This document shows positions 1 through 12,239 of a stretch of 64,000 nt of DNA, piece by piece. The position numbers and the translations under genes are program-made. Origin of the DNA: Saturnia japonica (taxonomy: Eukaryota > Arthropoda > Insecta > Lepidoptera > Saturniidae). The number at the start of each line of letters is the position of its first letter. The stretch's first letter is position 1. Location of the stretch: the NCBI GenBank assembly GCA_033032175.1, contig CM065304.1:9548001-9612000 (forward strand), in the 5' to 3' direction. The notes under the pieces are model-generated. The model ran no database searches. It was not told the origin of the DNA and saw nothing but the letters and a program-made list of their open reading frames with translations.

Positions 1-162
1 AATTTATATTTATTTTGAATTTATATTATTTGAATAGTCTATTTTATCATTTAGCACTACTTGTGTATGAATTAATTGTCTTGCTTCCATTTACAGCTTT
101 AAATCATTCTCAGTTTTAAATGTAAGTGATAACGTTTTTTAAGGAGACTTAAACAAATATAC

Positions 163-3100
163 CTGTACAAATAGATTAGCTCCTCACACCAGATACCACC
201 TGGATAATCTACAATTAAATCTGTAATCTCTATTTTCATCTTATTCAGTAACACCAAAGTGGCTTTGTTGGATCCTGAAATTAAGCAATTTTTGGATTTT
301 TATAGTACATAGTTACCAATAATAAAGTATCGAAACAAGAAATCATATAATAAATTAAGATTAAACCTACTCGAAGATGCTTTTCTTTCTGAATAATCAT
401 CTTTTGAACATGTTTGTTTACCCTTTTTAGGGTTATTTTTCTTTATATCATGAGCGGGAACCTTTTTTGGGTCACCACCATATGATTGTTCTGCTAGTTC
501 TTTAACTTCTACTTGAAAGTTAACGCTTTCTGACCCAGGTACACTTTTCTTCTCTTTTCTGATGAAAACAAGTTTTATACATTATATTTATGAAATATCT
601 ACACAATAACATATCTAAAATAATAATAAAAAACATTAATTAAAATTCTTATTAGATTTGCATATGAATAGAAAAATTTATAACATTCAACAACTATGAG
701 GCTATAAATATCCTACCACATTTAAACATTCCCTATCATATGAATGATTAATTATGTAACTATATTGTATGCATTTTAAGATATTACGTACTACGTTACA
801 TAAAGTAACTACCTATTACGAACAAAAATTGTGCACATTTGATGCCGCGGGGCGCGGGGCTAGCGTGCATTAATACATTGAACTTACTGGTTACAGGGTA
901 CTCCTTGCGTTTCTCGAGTTGTTTAAAAACAGTATCTCAGTGCACATGAATGCATATATATGAAGTAAAACTTCTTCTTCTTCCTAGCTTGGCAACCGGT
1001 CCTCTTTAATGAAGACCATTACTGCCATTATCAAGTGAATTATAGTGTCATGTGTTATGACGATTCAGTATCCTAACAAGATGGTGGCTCCCTTGTTAGA
1101 ACTTTCTAGGAAGATTTTGTAGGATCTCTGAATGAAAGCTTTTAGCTTATATTTATAATCCACTTCAATAGGCACAAAAACCAAACTATATCACGGAAAA
1201 CGCCACCAATATTACATAATATAGGGTCAAAAACCTAAGTTAATGAATTAAAAATAAAAACCATAACATGTCACTTCAAGATCCCGCCAAAAACTCCCGA
1301 AGTAAAACTTAATAACACCCAAACGTGTAATCGCAACAAGTGCCCGGCACAGACTGTGAAACTGTGAACCTATGCATGCATAGGCGTTTTGTTCAGAAAC
1401 GGTTTTAATAACCAGTTCTTCTATGAAAAACGAACGAACTGTTTCTCTGTTTAACAAAAACAAGTTTCAAAACAAACGAGACCATTTTATGATAGAACAG
1501 ATCTATATTATTTTTATAAGGACTATAATTGAATGAACAGGAAACCCTTACATGAAACTAATTTAAATTTGAAGTAACGAATAAGCTACAATGAACCTTA
1601 TTGCGAACGATATACAATACAAATTTGTTTGTAAAAGAAAAACGAAAACGAAGGAACGAATAAAAACTGGTTTTTGGTTAAAAAACATCAAATGTTCGTT
1701 TTTTCAGTAGGTACAGTTTGTTCTCGAACTTAAGAAAAAAGCGTTTTTTTATAACCGGTTCTAAGAACGGTTCCTTGAGTGTAAAAGAGCGTTTCGTTAC
1801 GTTTTACGAAAAAACAGAAACACCCAGCACTAACCTCAATAGGCATGTAACAATATATACATATGTATATATATACGTAATTTATAATAATATACACTCA
1901 TGGAAATATTCAGATTAACGCAATAGAAAAGGGGCAAATTAAAGTAAAAACAGATTTATTTTTTGTACATACAATAAAAGCTTTTAAAATTCCTTGAATA
2001 GAGCCAATTACTTAAATGAACAGTTTGAAAACAAAAAAAAAATCGACTAAACGAAAAAAAAAATAAAAAAATTAGAGGCAGTAAGCTCGGTATTTTAATT
2101 GTAAGGAATAACATAATGAAATACGAATATTGTTCTAAAGACTGTTTTATTTTCATAATGGGTGACACAATCAGTATTTAGTATTGCCTAATGCCTCCTC
2201 TCACTGTCAAAACTGCCTGCATCCGTCTGTGCATACTTTTTATTAAATTTTCAATGAAACTTTGCGGCATTAGGTTCCATTCTTCAACCAATGCAGTGAT
2301 GGATTTGTGAGCACTTACACAAACTACATACAATATCACCTATTTTAAATATATGAGCAATAATTATTGTATTCACTATTCAGTATTTTTGCCATGTAGA
2401 AAAGCTAGGTGAGCGGTCCCTCTTGTTATCATTGATCCTAGTATATTATGTCACAGCGTGCTCTGATGTATATATATGTATACGTATATATTTTTAGTTT
2501 TATATCATTGTGATTAATTGTAGATTCATTATCTGTGCCCACTTAGGTACCTACTGTAAGTCATGTTGTAGTTTGTGAGTAATTGCATTCCAGATAAGTG
2601 ACAGTGATAGAGAATATGGTGTCTGGAAATCAACCTTATTGGTAGGTATTGATACTCTTTTATATATATAAAATAAAATTATCATTAGTGTTCACTAGTG
2701 TTTCAATAAGTACTTTCACTAAAGCGAATGTCTTTTTGTTAAAATAACGGTTAAAATTTAGAATCGTTTGGCACGCGGAGGGGTACGGGAGCGGGAGGGG
2801 TTGGGTGGGGGCGGTGCCCCTAAACCCTATGACACTACTCCCGTTTCAAGGTAACTCACCAGAGCTAAGTTATAGGGGTTCAAAGTTTCAAGGTCAAATC
2901 TGAAATTTCTACATTTTGCAATCTCTTGTAATATTAGAGGCAAGAAATTGATCAGGGAGGTTGATGGGGGCAGCCACCCACCTTCTGACACTATTCCCAT
3001 GAAGAAATAACCTTCCTGGACAGAGGTATAGGGGTTTTATGTTTTAAAGTTAAATTCAAGATTTAGATGGGATTTTACTCACAATAAACATGATAAGTGA

Positions 3101-5138
3101 TAATATTAGGACTAACAATTACTAAAAATTACCGAAATAACAAAATGACATTATACTAGTAAATTGCTTAATTCAGAATTTATTTTATGTATTTATAAAC
3201 ATTTATTACTATCAAAATATTATGAACCTCTTTAATGTGTGCTATTGGTAATTTATTAAACTAAAAAAGGTACAACTTTGTCACAATTTTCGAACTATTT
3301 TAGTATTTGTTCATCTGGTATCTCTAAATAAACGTCATTTTCGTGTTTTGTAAGGTTTGAGGTTAAGATAGCTTTTATTAATTTTTTCGAAAACGGCTAA
3401 TTACCTTCTAATGGGACTAGTTACGTTATAATCGGGGAATAATTCTCTATCTACTTCAACCACTTTCAAGCCAAAATTAGTGCCAAACGGTTCTAAATCC
3501 AAGCCAAAATAACCTCAGAACTAGGTGATTTAATAATTTTAAACCATACAAGACAATTTTTACCAAAAAAGTACACAAACTTTAATAATTTTGAGAAGTT
3601 CTCTGGTGTATCTTTGATGTGTAGATAATGCCCAATGCCAATGATGAATGAAATTAAAATGGAACCACCCTTGAGACACCTTCTTTCCAACAAAACAAGT
3701 ATTATCAAAGTCGGTTTATAAACAAAGAAGTTTTGGCTGAGGATGAACATCCATAAGAAATACATTTGAATTTAGAACATTCTTCTTTTTTTGAAGTTGG
3801 TTAAAAAAATGGAAAAAAGGCGCAGAGATTATCAATATGCGTCAATATTACCTCTTATTAATGTTATCAACTACTTAGTCCATTTCACTTGATGTAAACT
3901 TGATCAGAGCAAGTCTAGTACACTCGTTTTAATAAATGCCTGAGCTCCCAACTATAGCTAATAAAGCCAATTACCTATACTATACCATCTTTGAGGGTCC
4001 AGCAATTTATGGAAACTAGTATACCTACTCTATACTTAAAAACTTACTTTAAAAGTTTATGTTTAATTATTTTTTCAATTTGACAAAAATGTTACATTTA
4101 TCTAAATCTCTTTTTATTTATACTGTAAAATTTGTTAAATGTTATTAACTAACCTATTATAAAATCACTCGAGGTAAATATCGTTAATAAATATACTGAG
4201 ATAAGTCCTTAATTAATTTCTGAAGTTAAAACATTTTTTTGTTGCTAAGCCTCCTGAGTTCCTGATTCCTTAATACATATTATTAATTATATATTATTAT
4301 AATATTATTCCTACAATAGGTATTAGCAAAAATCGTAGTAGATTGTGTTGTATAATATCTGCAATAACCGAGAAGTTCCAATAGAACAGAATAATGTTTA
4401 CTTTCCTGTGACATAATTCACTTTAAATGGTGATTGGCGGATTGCTCATACATTTTAATGCATATATGTTCATTTTGCTTAAAATATAAATATGCTTTTT
4501 TGAGTCTTTTTAACTTATTATTTAAAATTAATATTTTAGTAATTCTTTGTCATAGTCACCACGCCTCTTATGTAACTAATAAATGACATAATATAAAAGT
4601 TTATTTAATTAGTTTATTTATTTAAGCCTACTTACATTTTAGCCCCAACTGAAACTTCAGCAACATTATCAGTATGCTTCGTAGTGTTTGGTTCTACCCA
4701 AGTTAAATAATTTCCTGGTGTCCCTTGAACCTGAAATATATTTAAAAAAAAAACAATTATACAGTTTGTACATGCAACAATGTAATAATATAGTTACTAA
4801 TGTTTCTGATATTACAAAATATATAAATATCAAAAATAATAATATCAAATAATGAGTAAAATAAAGTTTTTAAAGTATAAGTAAAACAATAATTGTTTGC
4901 TAATGTATTACACTATTATATAAATTATTTAAAAAGAAAAAAAATTACCAAGAAACAATCACTGCACGTAGCTTGTAAGAATTCTACTGGTGATTTATAT
5001 CCATATTTAGCAAAAGGCAACGTTTTTTCCATTACAGTGTGAATAGTCATGTAGCAATGTATTTAAATATACTGGTGGTGGACTAGAGTCCACCAGTAAT
5101 TTTAACAATGATTTCAATTCTTTTAATTCGTCTTCCAT
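163..5138 (-). CDS. LOTUS-domain (TDRD5/TDRD7/tejas-like) protein, 5' four exons, gene continues off the left edge
   Basis: Four minus-strand exons with matching phases: 5138-4949, 4730-4636, 558-371 and 274-163. Donors are gtaatt, gtaagt, gtaggt and gtatat; acceptors all end in CAG. Exon 1 opens at ATG 5138 with a short acidic helix (MEDELKELKSLL) followed by a LOTUS/OST-HTH pattern (LPFAKYGYKSPVEFLQ). Exon 2 completes that domain (NYLTWVEP). Exon 3 is a charged Lys/Glu/Ser-rich linker. Exon 4 (VLLNKMKIEITDLIVDYPGG, then IWCEEL) looks like the start of a second LOTUS domain. In known families these domains sit in germ-granule piRNA/RNP proteins (TDRD5, TDRD7, tejas, tapas) and bind Vasa helicase or RNA; that role here is inferred. 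Exon 1 is one base out of frame: its two halves join only if the six-A run (plus-strand T run 5023-5028) is one base shorter. A downstream ATG at 5032 is the alternative start. Tudor domains, if present, lie beyond position 1. Confidence 0.78.
559..1077. other. Intron of the LOTUS gene, AT-rich
   Basis: Part of the 4.1-kb intron between exons 2 and 3 of the minus-strand LOTUS gene. No coding signal was seen. A short GC-rich patch near 840-860 (gccgcggggcgcggggc) stands out from the AT-rich background and is not assigned. Confidence 0.4.
1078..1290 (+). repeat. Interspersed repeat family A, copy 1
   Basis: Runs from an AACAAGATGGTGGC end through AATCCACTTC and ATTACATAATATAGGG to a GATCCCGCCAAAAA end. 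Other copies are at 8738-8885 (partial, +), 16569-16812 (-), 29396-29446 plus 35783-35915 (- and split by a Helitron), 45007-45233 (+) and 50488-50640 (-). It is about 240 bp with no obvious terminal inverted repeat and no coding capacity. This copy lies in the large LOTUS-gene intron. Confidence 0.7.
1291..3519. other. Repeat-poor AT-rich intron sequence
   Basis: No gene is supported. It contains short ORFs typical of random AT-rich DNA, TATATA runs (1856-1880, 2468-2495) and a G-rich patch at 2774-2820. Two loosely similar blocks (2770-2880 and 2940-3040) both read like GCCNCC...TGACACTA...CCC..TATAGGGGTT, an old partial duplication. Confidence 0.35.
3520..3812 (+). repeat. Interspersed repeat family D, copy 1
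   Basis: A recurrent module containing ACAAGACAATTTT, a TTTTGA(A)GAGTTC..TGGTGTATC core, GAAATTAAAA, AACATCCATAA and a terminal GAAGTTGGTTAAAAA. Sister copies are at 51470-51670, 54335-54535 and 57190-57372 (+) and 61893-62135 (-). Copies differ by indels and none codes. Likely a non-autonomous transposon; its class cannot be decided here. Confidence 0.6.
4949..5138 (-). CDS. LOTUS gene exon 1, frame break at a six-A run
   Basis: ATG at 5138 opens MEDELKELKSLL and leads to NTLLHDYSHCNGK. The continuation LPFAKYGYKSPVEF is in another frame. The exon is 190 nt, one more than the phase of exon 2 allows, and the switch falls at the six-T run 5023-5028 (A run on the coding strand). The donor after TTG is gtaatt (plus positions 948-943 of the 4 kb line). 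Either the run is over-called by one base, the allele is broken, or translation starts at the in-frame ATG 5032, which would lose the first helices of the domain. Confidence 0.75.
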
Positions 5139-6540
5139 AATAATTATTGTACTGAAAAAGAATTTGTATTAACATTCCAAGTGCTTTTTAATTAATTTAA
5201 AAGTTGTGAGATGCAATTCCACTGGTTTGATGCTTGTGATAAAAAACATTCCACAGGACTTATACTTTCAAAACAAATTTAATCAGTTTTATTGTTACAT
5301 ATGTTTTCCAGAATACAATTTAGTAATAATTGTCTAAAGTTCAGCAATGGTTACAAATTTATGCATTTGAGTATTTACAAGCAGCCATAACAAATTTTAA
5401 TACTTTAAAATAACCATATTTGGGTAAGGGTTTATATATCTGATAAAATCGCCTTTGATCACCTCTGATAAAATTGTGTTGTAACTACACGAAAAACTTG
5501 TATGTTGTTATTTATTTTTTGGTAATGAGTTAAAAGCATATTTTTGAATAATAAAACATGTTTGAAAAGCCTGACAATAGTTTTATTTTATGGTATTATT
5601 TATTATCTTATTTCACTATTTTTTAAATATTTTTTTTTACTTGAGACAGTTGTGATACTATTATATTTTATCTAAGATTATAAAATTATAATAAAATATA
5701 TAGAGTATAATAAAATATAAGTTCTAATTATGATGTAATATTTTTTTTATTTTTGAAAATACCAATAAGAATAACAAAAGAAAAACAATAAATCACACTC
5801 TAAATAAGTTTTAGTAACATATTATGTGACAACTACAAAAAAGTTTAGATCTCTGTCTTGTATCAGTCCTAAGGGATTTAATTAAACAACCAACTATAAG
5901 TCATGACCGTGATTTGATTTTTATTGAAAAAGCTGATTTTTGGTGGCCTTTTCTATCTTGGAGCTTCTGAAATTCACAATGAGCCTAACGCGACTTATCA
6001 ATCATTCCATATTGTCCATTGAAAAGGATAGGAAAGCAAATTTTGATAATATGATCAAATATTTTAGTAAAATAAAGTCAGGTAAGCAATATTTGTTGTT
6101 TTATTTGGGGTTGATCAATAGAAAACCGTCCCGGGTACCAACCCAAGCTGCGCCGCCACTTGGCCACCTGTTTGATTACTGAAATCACCATAATATGGTC
6201 CGCACAGAATATTCTATTTTCACTCGATAACAGCCTTCAATAAAGAGAGATTCAAAAATTAAAACCTGCATAAATACCTACCTTTCTTTGTGATGAACTT
6301 TCACAGAATAATAATAGGTGTACTCGTAGAAGAGTTACTAGTTTCCAGCGAACTTTTATTTTTAGCACTTCTTTATACTTACCCATTAGTTAAAATCAGT
6401 TAAAATAATACAGGAAACACGAAGCCGCAAATAGATCTGTAATTAATCACTAGGACCATCTATGGTAAATTCAGTCAAAAAGTATCGAGAACTGACTTCA
6501 AATTCAAATTCTTTTGTTATTATTGGCACAACTATTTATT
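5139..6540. other. Upstream region of the LOTUS gene, no gene seen
   Basis: AT-rich sequence just 5' of the minus-strand LOTUS start codon, so its promoter and 5' UTR should lie within the first few hundred bases. I could not place a TATA box or initiator with confidence. An 80-codon plus ORF at 5940-6182 has no recognisable domain and is not called. Confidence 0.35.
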
Positions 6541-6639
6541 AGAGGTGGGCGAATATGAATGATTTACTTAATCGAAATATTCATTATGGATGACTTGCAA
6601 AATCAAGATACTTTGATAATGAGTGATAAATTGAATAAT

Positions 6640-6968
6640 TGAATCCTACTAATATAATAAATGTGAAAGTCTATGTTTGGTTGTTTAGATGTTTCGATGT
6701 TTTTTTACTCAACTACGCTAAAAGGGCTGAACAGATCTCAATAAAATTTGGCACACAGATTGTCTATGACCTGGAATAACACATAGAGTACTTTTTATCA
6801 CAGTAGAAGTCATAGTTTAACCAGTGTTATCCTACAAATACAATAAATGGAAAGTTTCTGTTTGTTACTCAATCACGCAAAAACTGCGATTTTTTTGGTT
6901 TGTCGTGTTCCGAGATCAGTCTGTGTATATCCAATAATACGCAGACGAAGTCGCGGGTACCAGCTAGT
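6640..6968 (+). mobile_element. Helitron-like non-autonomous fragment
   Basis: Ends in GACGAAGTCGCGGGTACCAG followed by CTAGT, the usual lepidopteran Helitron 3' end, and contains the frequent GATCTCAATAAAATTTGGCA-type interior. It lies between two stretches of a related AT-rich repeat (AATATGAATGATT before, AATATGAATGATC after) and probably inserted into it. Non-coding. Confidence 0.55.
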
Positions 6969-7014
6969 CACGAATATGAATGATCATTCATAATCCTGCC
7001 TTTGATGTATTACC

Positions 7015-8001
7015 CAGAGGTGGGCGATTATGAAAGATAATTGGAGATGAAGCGATATGTAAAATAACCTCTTCACCGCGGCGAACGTACATAAGAAGTA
7101 TGATTAATTTAATTATATATGTATTGACATCCCTTGGCCCAGCCTAGAATTATGGTTTTCAAAATAACAAGGTTTTGGTACATTGAACGTTATGCCCCAC
7201 TAACCTTCGAATCCAGAAATCCAGAATACTTCTGCTCTACTAGTCTTCGGAAAACGTTCTATCCAGCACAAAACACTATTCCATCAGAACCCAATGTCTT
7301 TCTCCCGGCCGAAAATCACACGAGAGACACATACTGTCACATACAAAAATTTAATCCGTAAAAAATTATCAGACGAGAGTTTTAGGCATAGAAAAAATGC
7401 ATACTGAAGCGTCGCTACTTGATTCCGATTGGCGGTAGTTCGGCAACATATAAGGGCCAATCAGATGCATTTATGTTACATGATAATGAAAGTTTCAGCG
7501 AATCCGGAAGCTAAGTTCTAGGATCGCGGTAACACTAACATTCAATGCACATTAATTTTGAAAAACATTAACTATATAATTTACATATTTACGCCCAACC
7601 GACTGGAACCTATTAAAAACGGAGAGTTGAAAGCTAAAAAAATCGCGCAGTCGTAAACAAAGTTCTTTACAAGAAAACATATAACAATTAGCTTAAAAAA
7701 GGTTGTTCGGTCATAATAATTACTAATTTTATCAACTTAGTAACCTAGCATTAGTATTTACTAATGGTACTTCGATTATGAATGATCACTTTTTTTTCTG
7801 ACTGACTATACTGTTAGCCTTAGGGGCCCTATCCAAAAACAGAGCCGCTGATGGTTTTTATAGCTTTACCGGACTCATCATCAAACTACTAATATTAGTA
7901 ATTACATTTGGCCATAATCGAGATATCTTCATAATCGAATGATTACATTAGTATATTATTGGAATTAAGAGTAGAGTATATCTCATAATAGCCCACCGCT
8001 A
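7015..8001. repeat. Possible hAT-type MITE remnant, CAGAGGTGGGC to GCCCACCGCT ends
   Basis: The left end CAGAGGTGGGCGA and the right end AGCCCACCGCT are inverted, as in hAT elements, but I find no matching 8-bp target duplication. A second CAGAGGTGGGC-like end (agaggtgggcg) sits at 6541. The interior holds a family F copy (7797-7875, ACTGTTAGCCTTAGGGGCCC) and no coding sequence. Confidence 0.3.
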
Positions 8002-9779
8002 CTATTCATCATTTTAGCGCGGATTTTGAATTGTATCTGTCATTTAGATTAAATACAGTGCTGTTTTTAGTATCATATTAACTAGTATGTATTGCGAATT
8101 TCATAAGCACTTTTGACTGAACACTATGATTGTAATGCTACGATTTTTGAAAAATTATGTATAGATATATGTAATTCAATAAATCAACACTTCCCACTCA
8201 TTAAGTCGCATGTTTAAATATACCGTTTTTCAGGAGAGCTATTTTTGTGTGTATGATTGCCTTAATTGAAATGTTAAATATTTTTCGTGATAAAATTTAT
8301 ACTACAACAATCACATTTGACCAAAAAATACTACAACGAGACAAGAGAAAAGAAAACATATTACAATAAAAAATAAAAAATTAAACTTATAATTCATGCT
8401 GCTATGATGTCGTATGTAATAGTTACGACGTTTTGCTACTAATCATAGTGACGTGGATAACATGTATATTGTCGTATGTTTAGATAGAAGATACGACTAT
8501 AAATTATTATGCTCAGTTGTATTGTAGTTGTACGTTAAAAATACGACTGTATGATGCGTATAAATTTTCATATGTTATCAAAAAATTTGGCAGTAATTAA
8601 GTTACGAAATAATAGTAACTAGGTAAGTATAAAAAGTAACAGATTGTTTTTATTTAATCAACTTTATTCATAAGCTTTTATAAATAATAATTGGTTTAGT
8701 CTTCAAGTCTTATCTTCAAAGTTCAAGCAACGTTTTAACAAGATGGCGCTCTTGTTAAAACTGTCCATGGAGTTTTTGTGGCAACTTAAAATTTATGCTT
8801 CTAGTTATTACCAAGAATTCACTTGACTTGTGCACAATAAATTAACTATATTACACAAAATGCCACCAATATTACGTAATATATTGCCCAGGCTAGTTAC
8901 CACGCTCAAGTTGAAAATCTGTCACTAAAGACCAACAGGTGTGTTTCGGCAGCTCCAATTGAGAGCGTGGTCCACTACGCTAGGCGTGCTACCATCTTGG
9001 GCAGTAAGCTCAGTGTTACAGCTTAAGATAGGAGTAGGTGTTGGATTTGAATTTTTGGATTTACGGAATCTCTTCAGTGACCTTCACAAAACGAGCACTC
9101 ACTTTTTTACTTATTATTGTTTATTTTGTATCTTCTACTTTGAATTGACCGGAGCACTCGCGAGGCCATTAATTGTTCGATAGATTTTGACCGCCGTGCA
9201 GTGCATTGATGATTTTTCTCACGCTAGAGGGCGCGAGTGAGGCTTGTGATGCGCGATCGCGCGCGGCGCTGTCCGCGGCTCGTTACCGAGAGATTTGAAA
9301 GTGGAAGGGAAAGGATTAAGCTTGTTCACTCAGGTAATATTGTGGCCACAACGCAAAACCTATAACGATAAAAAAATTATTAGGGTTCATCTAATGAATC
9401 TACATAAGGCTGTTCTCCACCTTTCACATAAATTATGGTAGGAATTCCCTGGTATAACGCATTAACGTATAATTATTCCTGTGTATAACGCTTTCTAGGC
9501 AAAAACTAAACTCTTATCTTATGCAGCTGTAATAGGAAAGTAATTTGCGTAACATTGATCCAAGTTGTCCAAGTCATCTCTTCTAAATATGATGAATATT
9601 ATTTTTTTAATAGGTAATTTAGGTAACTTCAAAATGTTATCATTCTCGAACCTATAACGATAGCTTGTCTTTTATTTTATTCCGTAATATGTTTTGATTT
9701 TTAGGGTTCTTAATCCAGTTTGTATCCAGTCATAGTATTCTAAAGTTGTAAACATTCATTATACCTATTAAGCTATTGC
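8002..9779. other. Repeat debris, no gene
   Basis: Holds a partial family A repeat at 8738-8885 (AACAAGATGGCGC...). It also has a GC-rich block at 8900-9300 with LINE-like text (GAGAGCGTGGTCCACTACGC), whose 80-codon ORF has no recognisable domain. The rest is AT-rich. Confidence 0.35.
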
Positions 9780-10385
9780 AGACTTCTTAAGAGAACCAAT
9801 TCCGTCACACATGATTGTTGTGTAACTTTAACCAACTGTTATACGGTGTTATGAAAAGCCTTTTTTTAAGAAGTTTTTATACACGAAGAGTTTATTGGTT
9901 TTATTATGTATTCACTTAGTTTCTAAACAATAGAAAAATACAAAAGACTTTTAATAAAACTGGCACACAAGTAGGAGTACCTTTCACGCGAGGATCTATA
10001 ATAATGACTGCCGACAACTGGACTGAGATCTGCACTTTTCGTTATATTTATAAAATGGGGAGAGGGTTTCAGTTTGTTCATATTTTTTAGTAACATTTCA
10101 GGGTTATAACAACCCCCCGATTTAGAGAAAACTACTCATTTTTAGAGAAATTTACGGACTTATATTTATCCAATTCGGAGAGAGGGAGCCGGTATATCCG
10201 AGATTTCTATATCATCTTCATTATCTGTTTCAGGGTTGCTTCTTTGTATAATATTTTTTGTTTTAATAATTTTCTTATGTGTGCCGGTTTTATAGAACAT
10301 ATACGCTATAAATGATATGATTAAAACTATGATTACGATTATAGTACTTATATAATAATTCCCATATTTTACAACTCACAATATA
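9780..10385 (-). mobile_element. 3' end of an errantivirus/gypsy-like LTR retrotransposon: env tail plus LTR
   Basis: On the minus strand, a reading frame from about 10385 to the TAA at 10166-10168 encodes a hydrophobic membrane span (YYISTIIVIIVLIISFIAYM) followed by a basic then acidic cytoplasmic tail of about 45 residues. This is the layout of an insect retrovirus envelope C-terminus. Just downstream come a purine tract (GGGGGG at about 10113-10119) and TGTTATAACCC at 10111, the expected start of a gypsy-type LTR. The LTR would run to about 9780. Everything upstream (gag, pol, most of env, left LTR) is missing, replaced by a poly-A-headed repeat at about 10410. It is a dead fossil fragment. 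The end of this LTR resembles 33034-33095. Confidence 0.6.
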
Positions 10386-10409
10386 TGGGTAACCGAGCTT
10401 TGGTCTTAC

Positions 10410-10520
10410 AAAAAAAAAAAACACCTATGTATCTAGGTTTACTTAGAATGTAAAACATTATCTAAATACAAAGTTTGATCCAAATCGTTGAAGCCGTTTC
10501 CAAGAACCCAATTACATATA
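10410..10520 (+). repeat. Interspersed repeat family B, copy 1
   Basis: An A-run followed by CACCTATG..., AATGTAAAACATTATCTAAA and CCAAATCGTTG...CCAAGAA, ending ATTACATATATA. Other copies are at 25895-25978 and 52516-52630. Non-coding; this text is typical of the 3' part of lepidopteran non-autonomous elements. Confidence 0.55.
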
Positions 10521-10522
10521 TA

Positions 10523-12239
10523 CAGTGGTGGTCATATAATTAGAAACACTTCTTATGAATAAAGAAAGTTTAACTTCAGTGTACAAATGTTCGTAAAAAA
10601 TATAAACAATCAATAATTAATAATCATGCAATAATATAGCCACTCAAATAAAAAACTCATTAAATGCATAAAATATATCTTACTTTTGATTACAAAATGA
10701 GTCTTACACATGTAGGACTTTATTTTCTGTTACTGGTCGCTCGGACGCCTAATTAGAAACATTTAAAAAAAACATCCATAGCTCGTTCTTTTTTTGAAAT
10801 TGGAGAATAACATTTCTGTCTTGACTTTTTCTATTATTTTGGCGGCAATTCAAAATGTAATCTAAATTTTATTTTGTTCAAAATGGGCAAAAATAAAGGT
10901 GTGACGCGTCAACTAGGCAAATAATTGTTAATTTACATATCGATCATAAGTGGGCGTACAGAAGAATAGCTGAGCATTTAAATTGTTCTGTTAAGAAAGT
11001 TTTTAATGCAATTGATCATTATAAAACACAAGGAACTGTTGAAAATGTTCTTAAAAAGGCCCGGCCAAGAATAAACCTCTCCCAGAGAAGATACGCTAAT
11101 CGTTCGTGTTACTAAAAAAGACCCAAGTAGAGGCTCCAACCAGATTAAAAATGAAGTTTTTTCGCCTGATGACCCGAGAAACATCTCGTCAAGACTGATT
11201 CGCCGAAGATTAGTGGAAGCTAAATTGTTTGAAAGAATCTCTCGAAAGGTATCGCTTCTTACCAAGCCACACCGAGAGAAGCGATTATTATTCGCTAAAA
11301 AATATGTTAATTGGACGGTACGAGAATGGAAATAAATGTTATTTTCAGATGAATCAAAAATAAATATGGTAAATTCTGATGGAAAGCGCTGTATTAGACG
11401 TCCTGTAAACAATGCTTTTAATTATAAATACACAAGGAGTGTAGTCAAGCACGGTGGCGGTAACATTAAAGTTTGGGGATGTGGAATTGGACCCGTTCGA
11501 AAGATTGAAGGTACAATGGATGAACGGCAATCCAAAAATATCTTAGAGCACACAATAATTCCCTATGCGGACGATCATTTGTCTGTAACCTGGATCTTTC
11601 AGTATGACAATAACCCTAAACACACGGCCAATAGCGTCAAATGTTTTCTTAGCGAACAGCGTATATCCGTTTTAGACTGGCCAGCAAATAGTCCGGACTT
11701 AAACCCGATAGAAAATCTCTGGTATATTGTTAAAAAGAAAGTCACAAACAAACGCAACACCAGTCAAAACGAACTATATGAAGTATTTGTTGAAGCATGG
11801 AATTCAATCCCCCTAGAAAAATGTATGAAATTGATTGCATCAATGCCACGTCGTTGCAGTGCTGTTAATGAAAATAAGGGATACGCAACTAAATATTAAA
11901 TATATTTATTGGTAGGCTGCGGATAGTAGCTATTTCGTAAATAACAATACTAAATACTAATACTTAAAAAAATATTGTTTTTATACTTTTTTGTTGTTGT
12001 TTCTAATTAGTTGACCATTATTGTGCATATCTTAAAACTGATTTAAATCTTTGTCCGTAATGTAATATTGAAACTGCACTTGTGTAAAGGGATTTATATT
12101 ATTTTTCTAATAAATGATAAATCGTTGAACATATTCTTGTCCTCTTTATTGTTTTATTTCAAAATAAAAACGATTGCGGTGAAGTCTCTTACCTAATGTC
12201 AAGGACCGTTGGTAGTGTTTCTAATTATACGATCACCTG
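10523..12239 (+). mobile_element. Tc1/mariner transposon with IR/DR ends (inactive)
   Basis: 1,717 bp, flanked by TA on both sides (521-522 and 240-241 of the respective kb lines). Outer ends are CAGTGGTGGTCATATAATTA on the left and TAATTATACGATCACCTG on the right, inverted. A second inverted pair containing CTAATTAGAAACA (about 10749) and TGTTTCTAATTAG (about 12000) sits about 225 bp inside each end, giving the IR/DR layout of Tc1-type elements. The interior carries one transposase gene, disabled by frameshifts and a stop. Confidence 0.9.
10883..11899 (+). pseudogene. Tc1-like DD34E transposase pseudogene
   Basis: Opens at ATG 10883 (MGKNKGVTRQ) but meets a stop after 13 codons. The helix-turn-helix part (WAYRRIAEHLNCSVKKVFNA) continues in another frame, a further shift follows near 11080, and a TAA at about 11334 interrupts EWK/MLFSDES. 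The catalytic half is open at 11336-11899: the first Asp is in LFSDES, the second in FQYDNNPKHTA, and the Glu in NSPDLNPIENLW, 34 residues after the second Asp, which defines DD34E. Cut-and-paste transposition at TA is the family role. The element is not autonomous as read. Confidence 0.9.
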
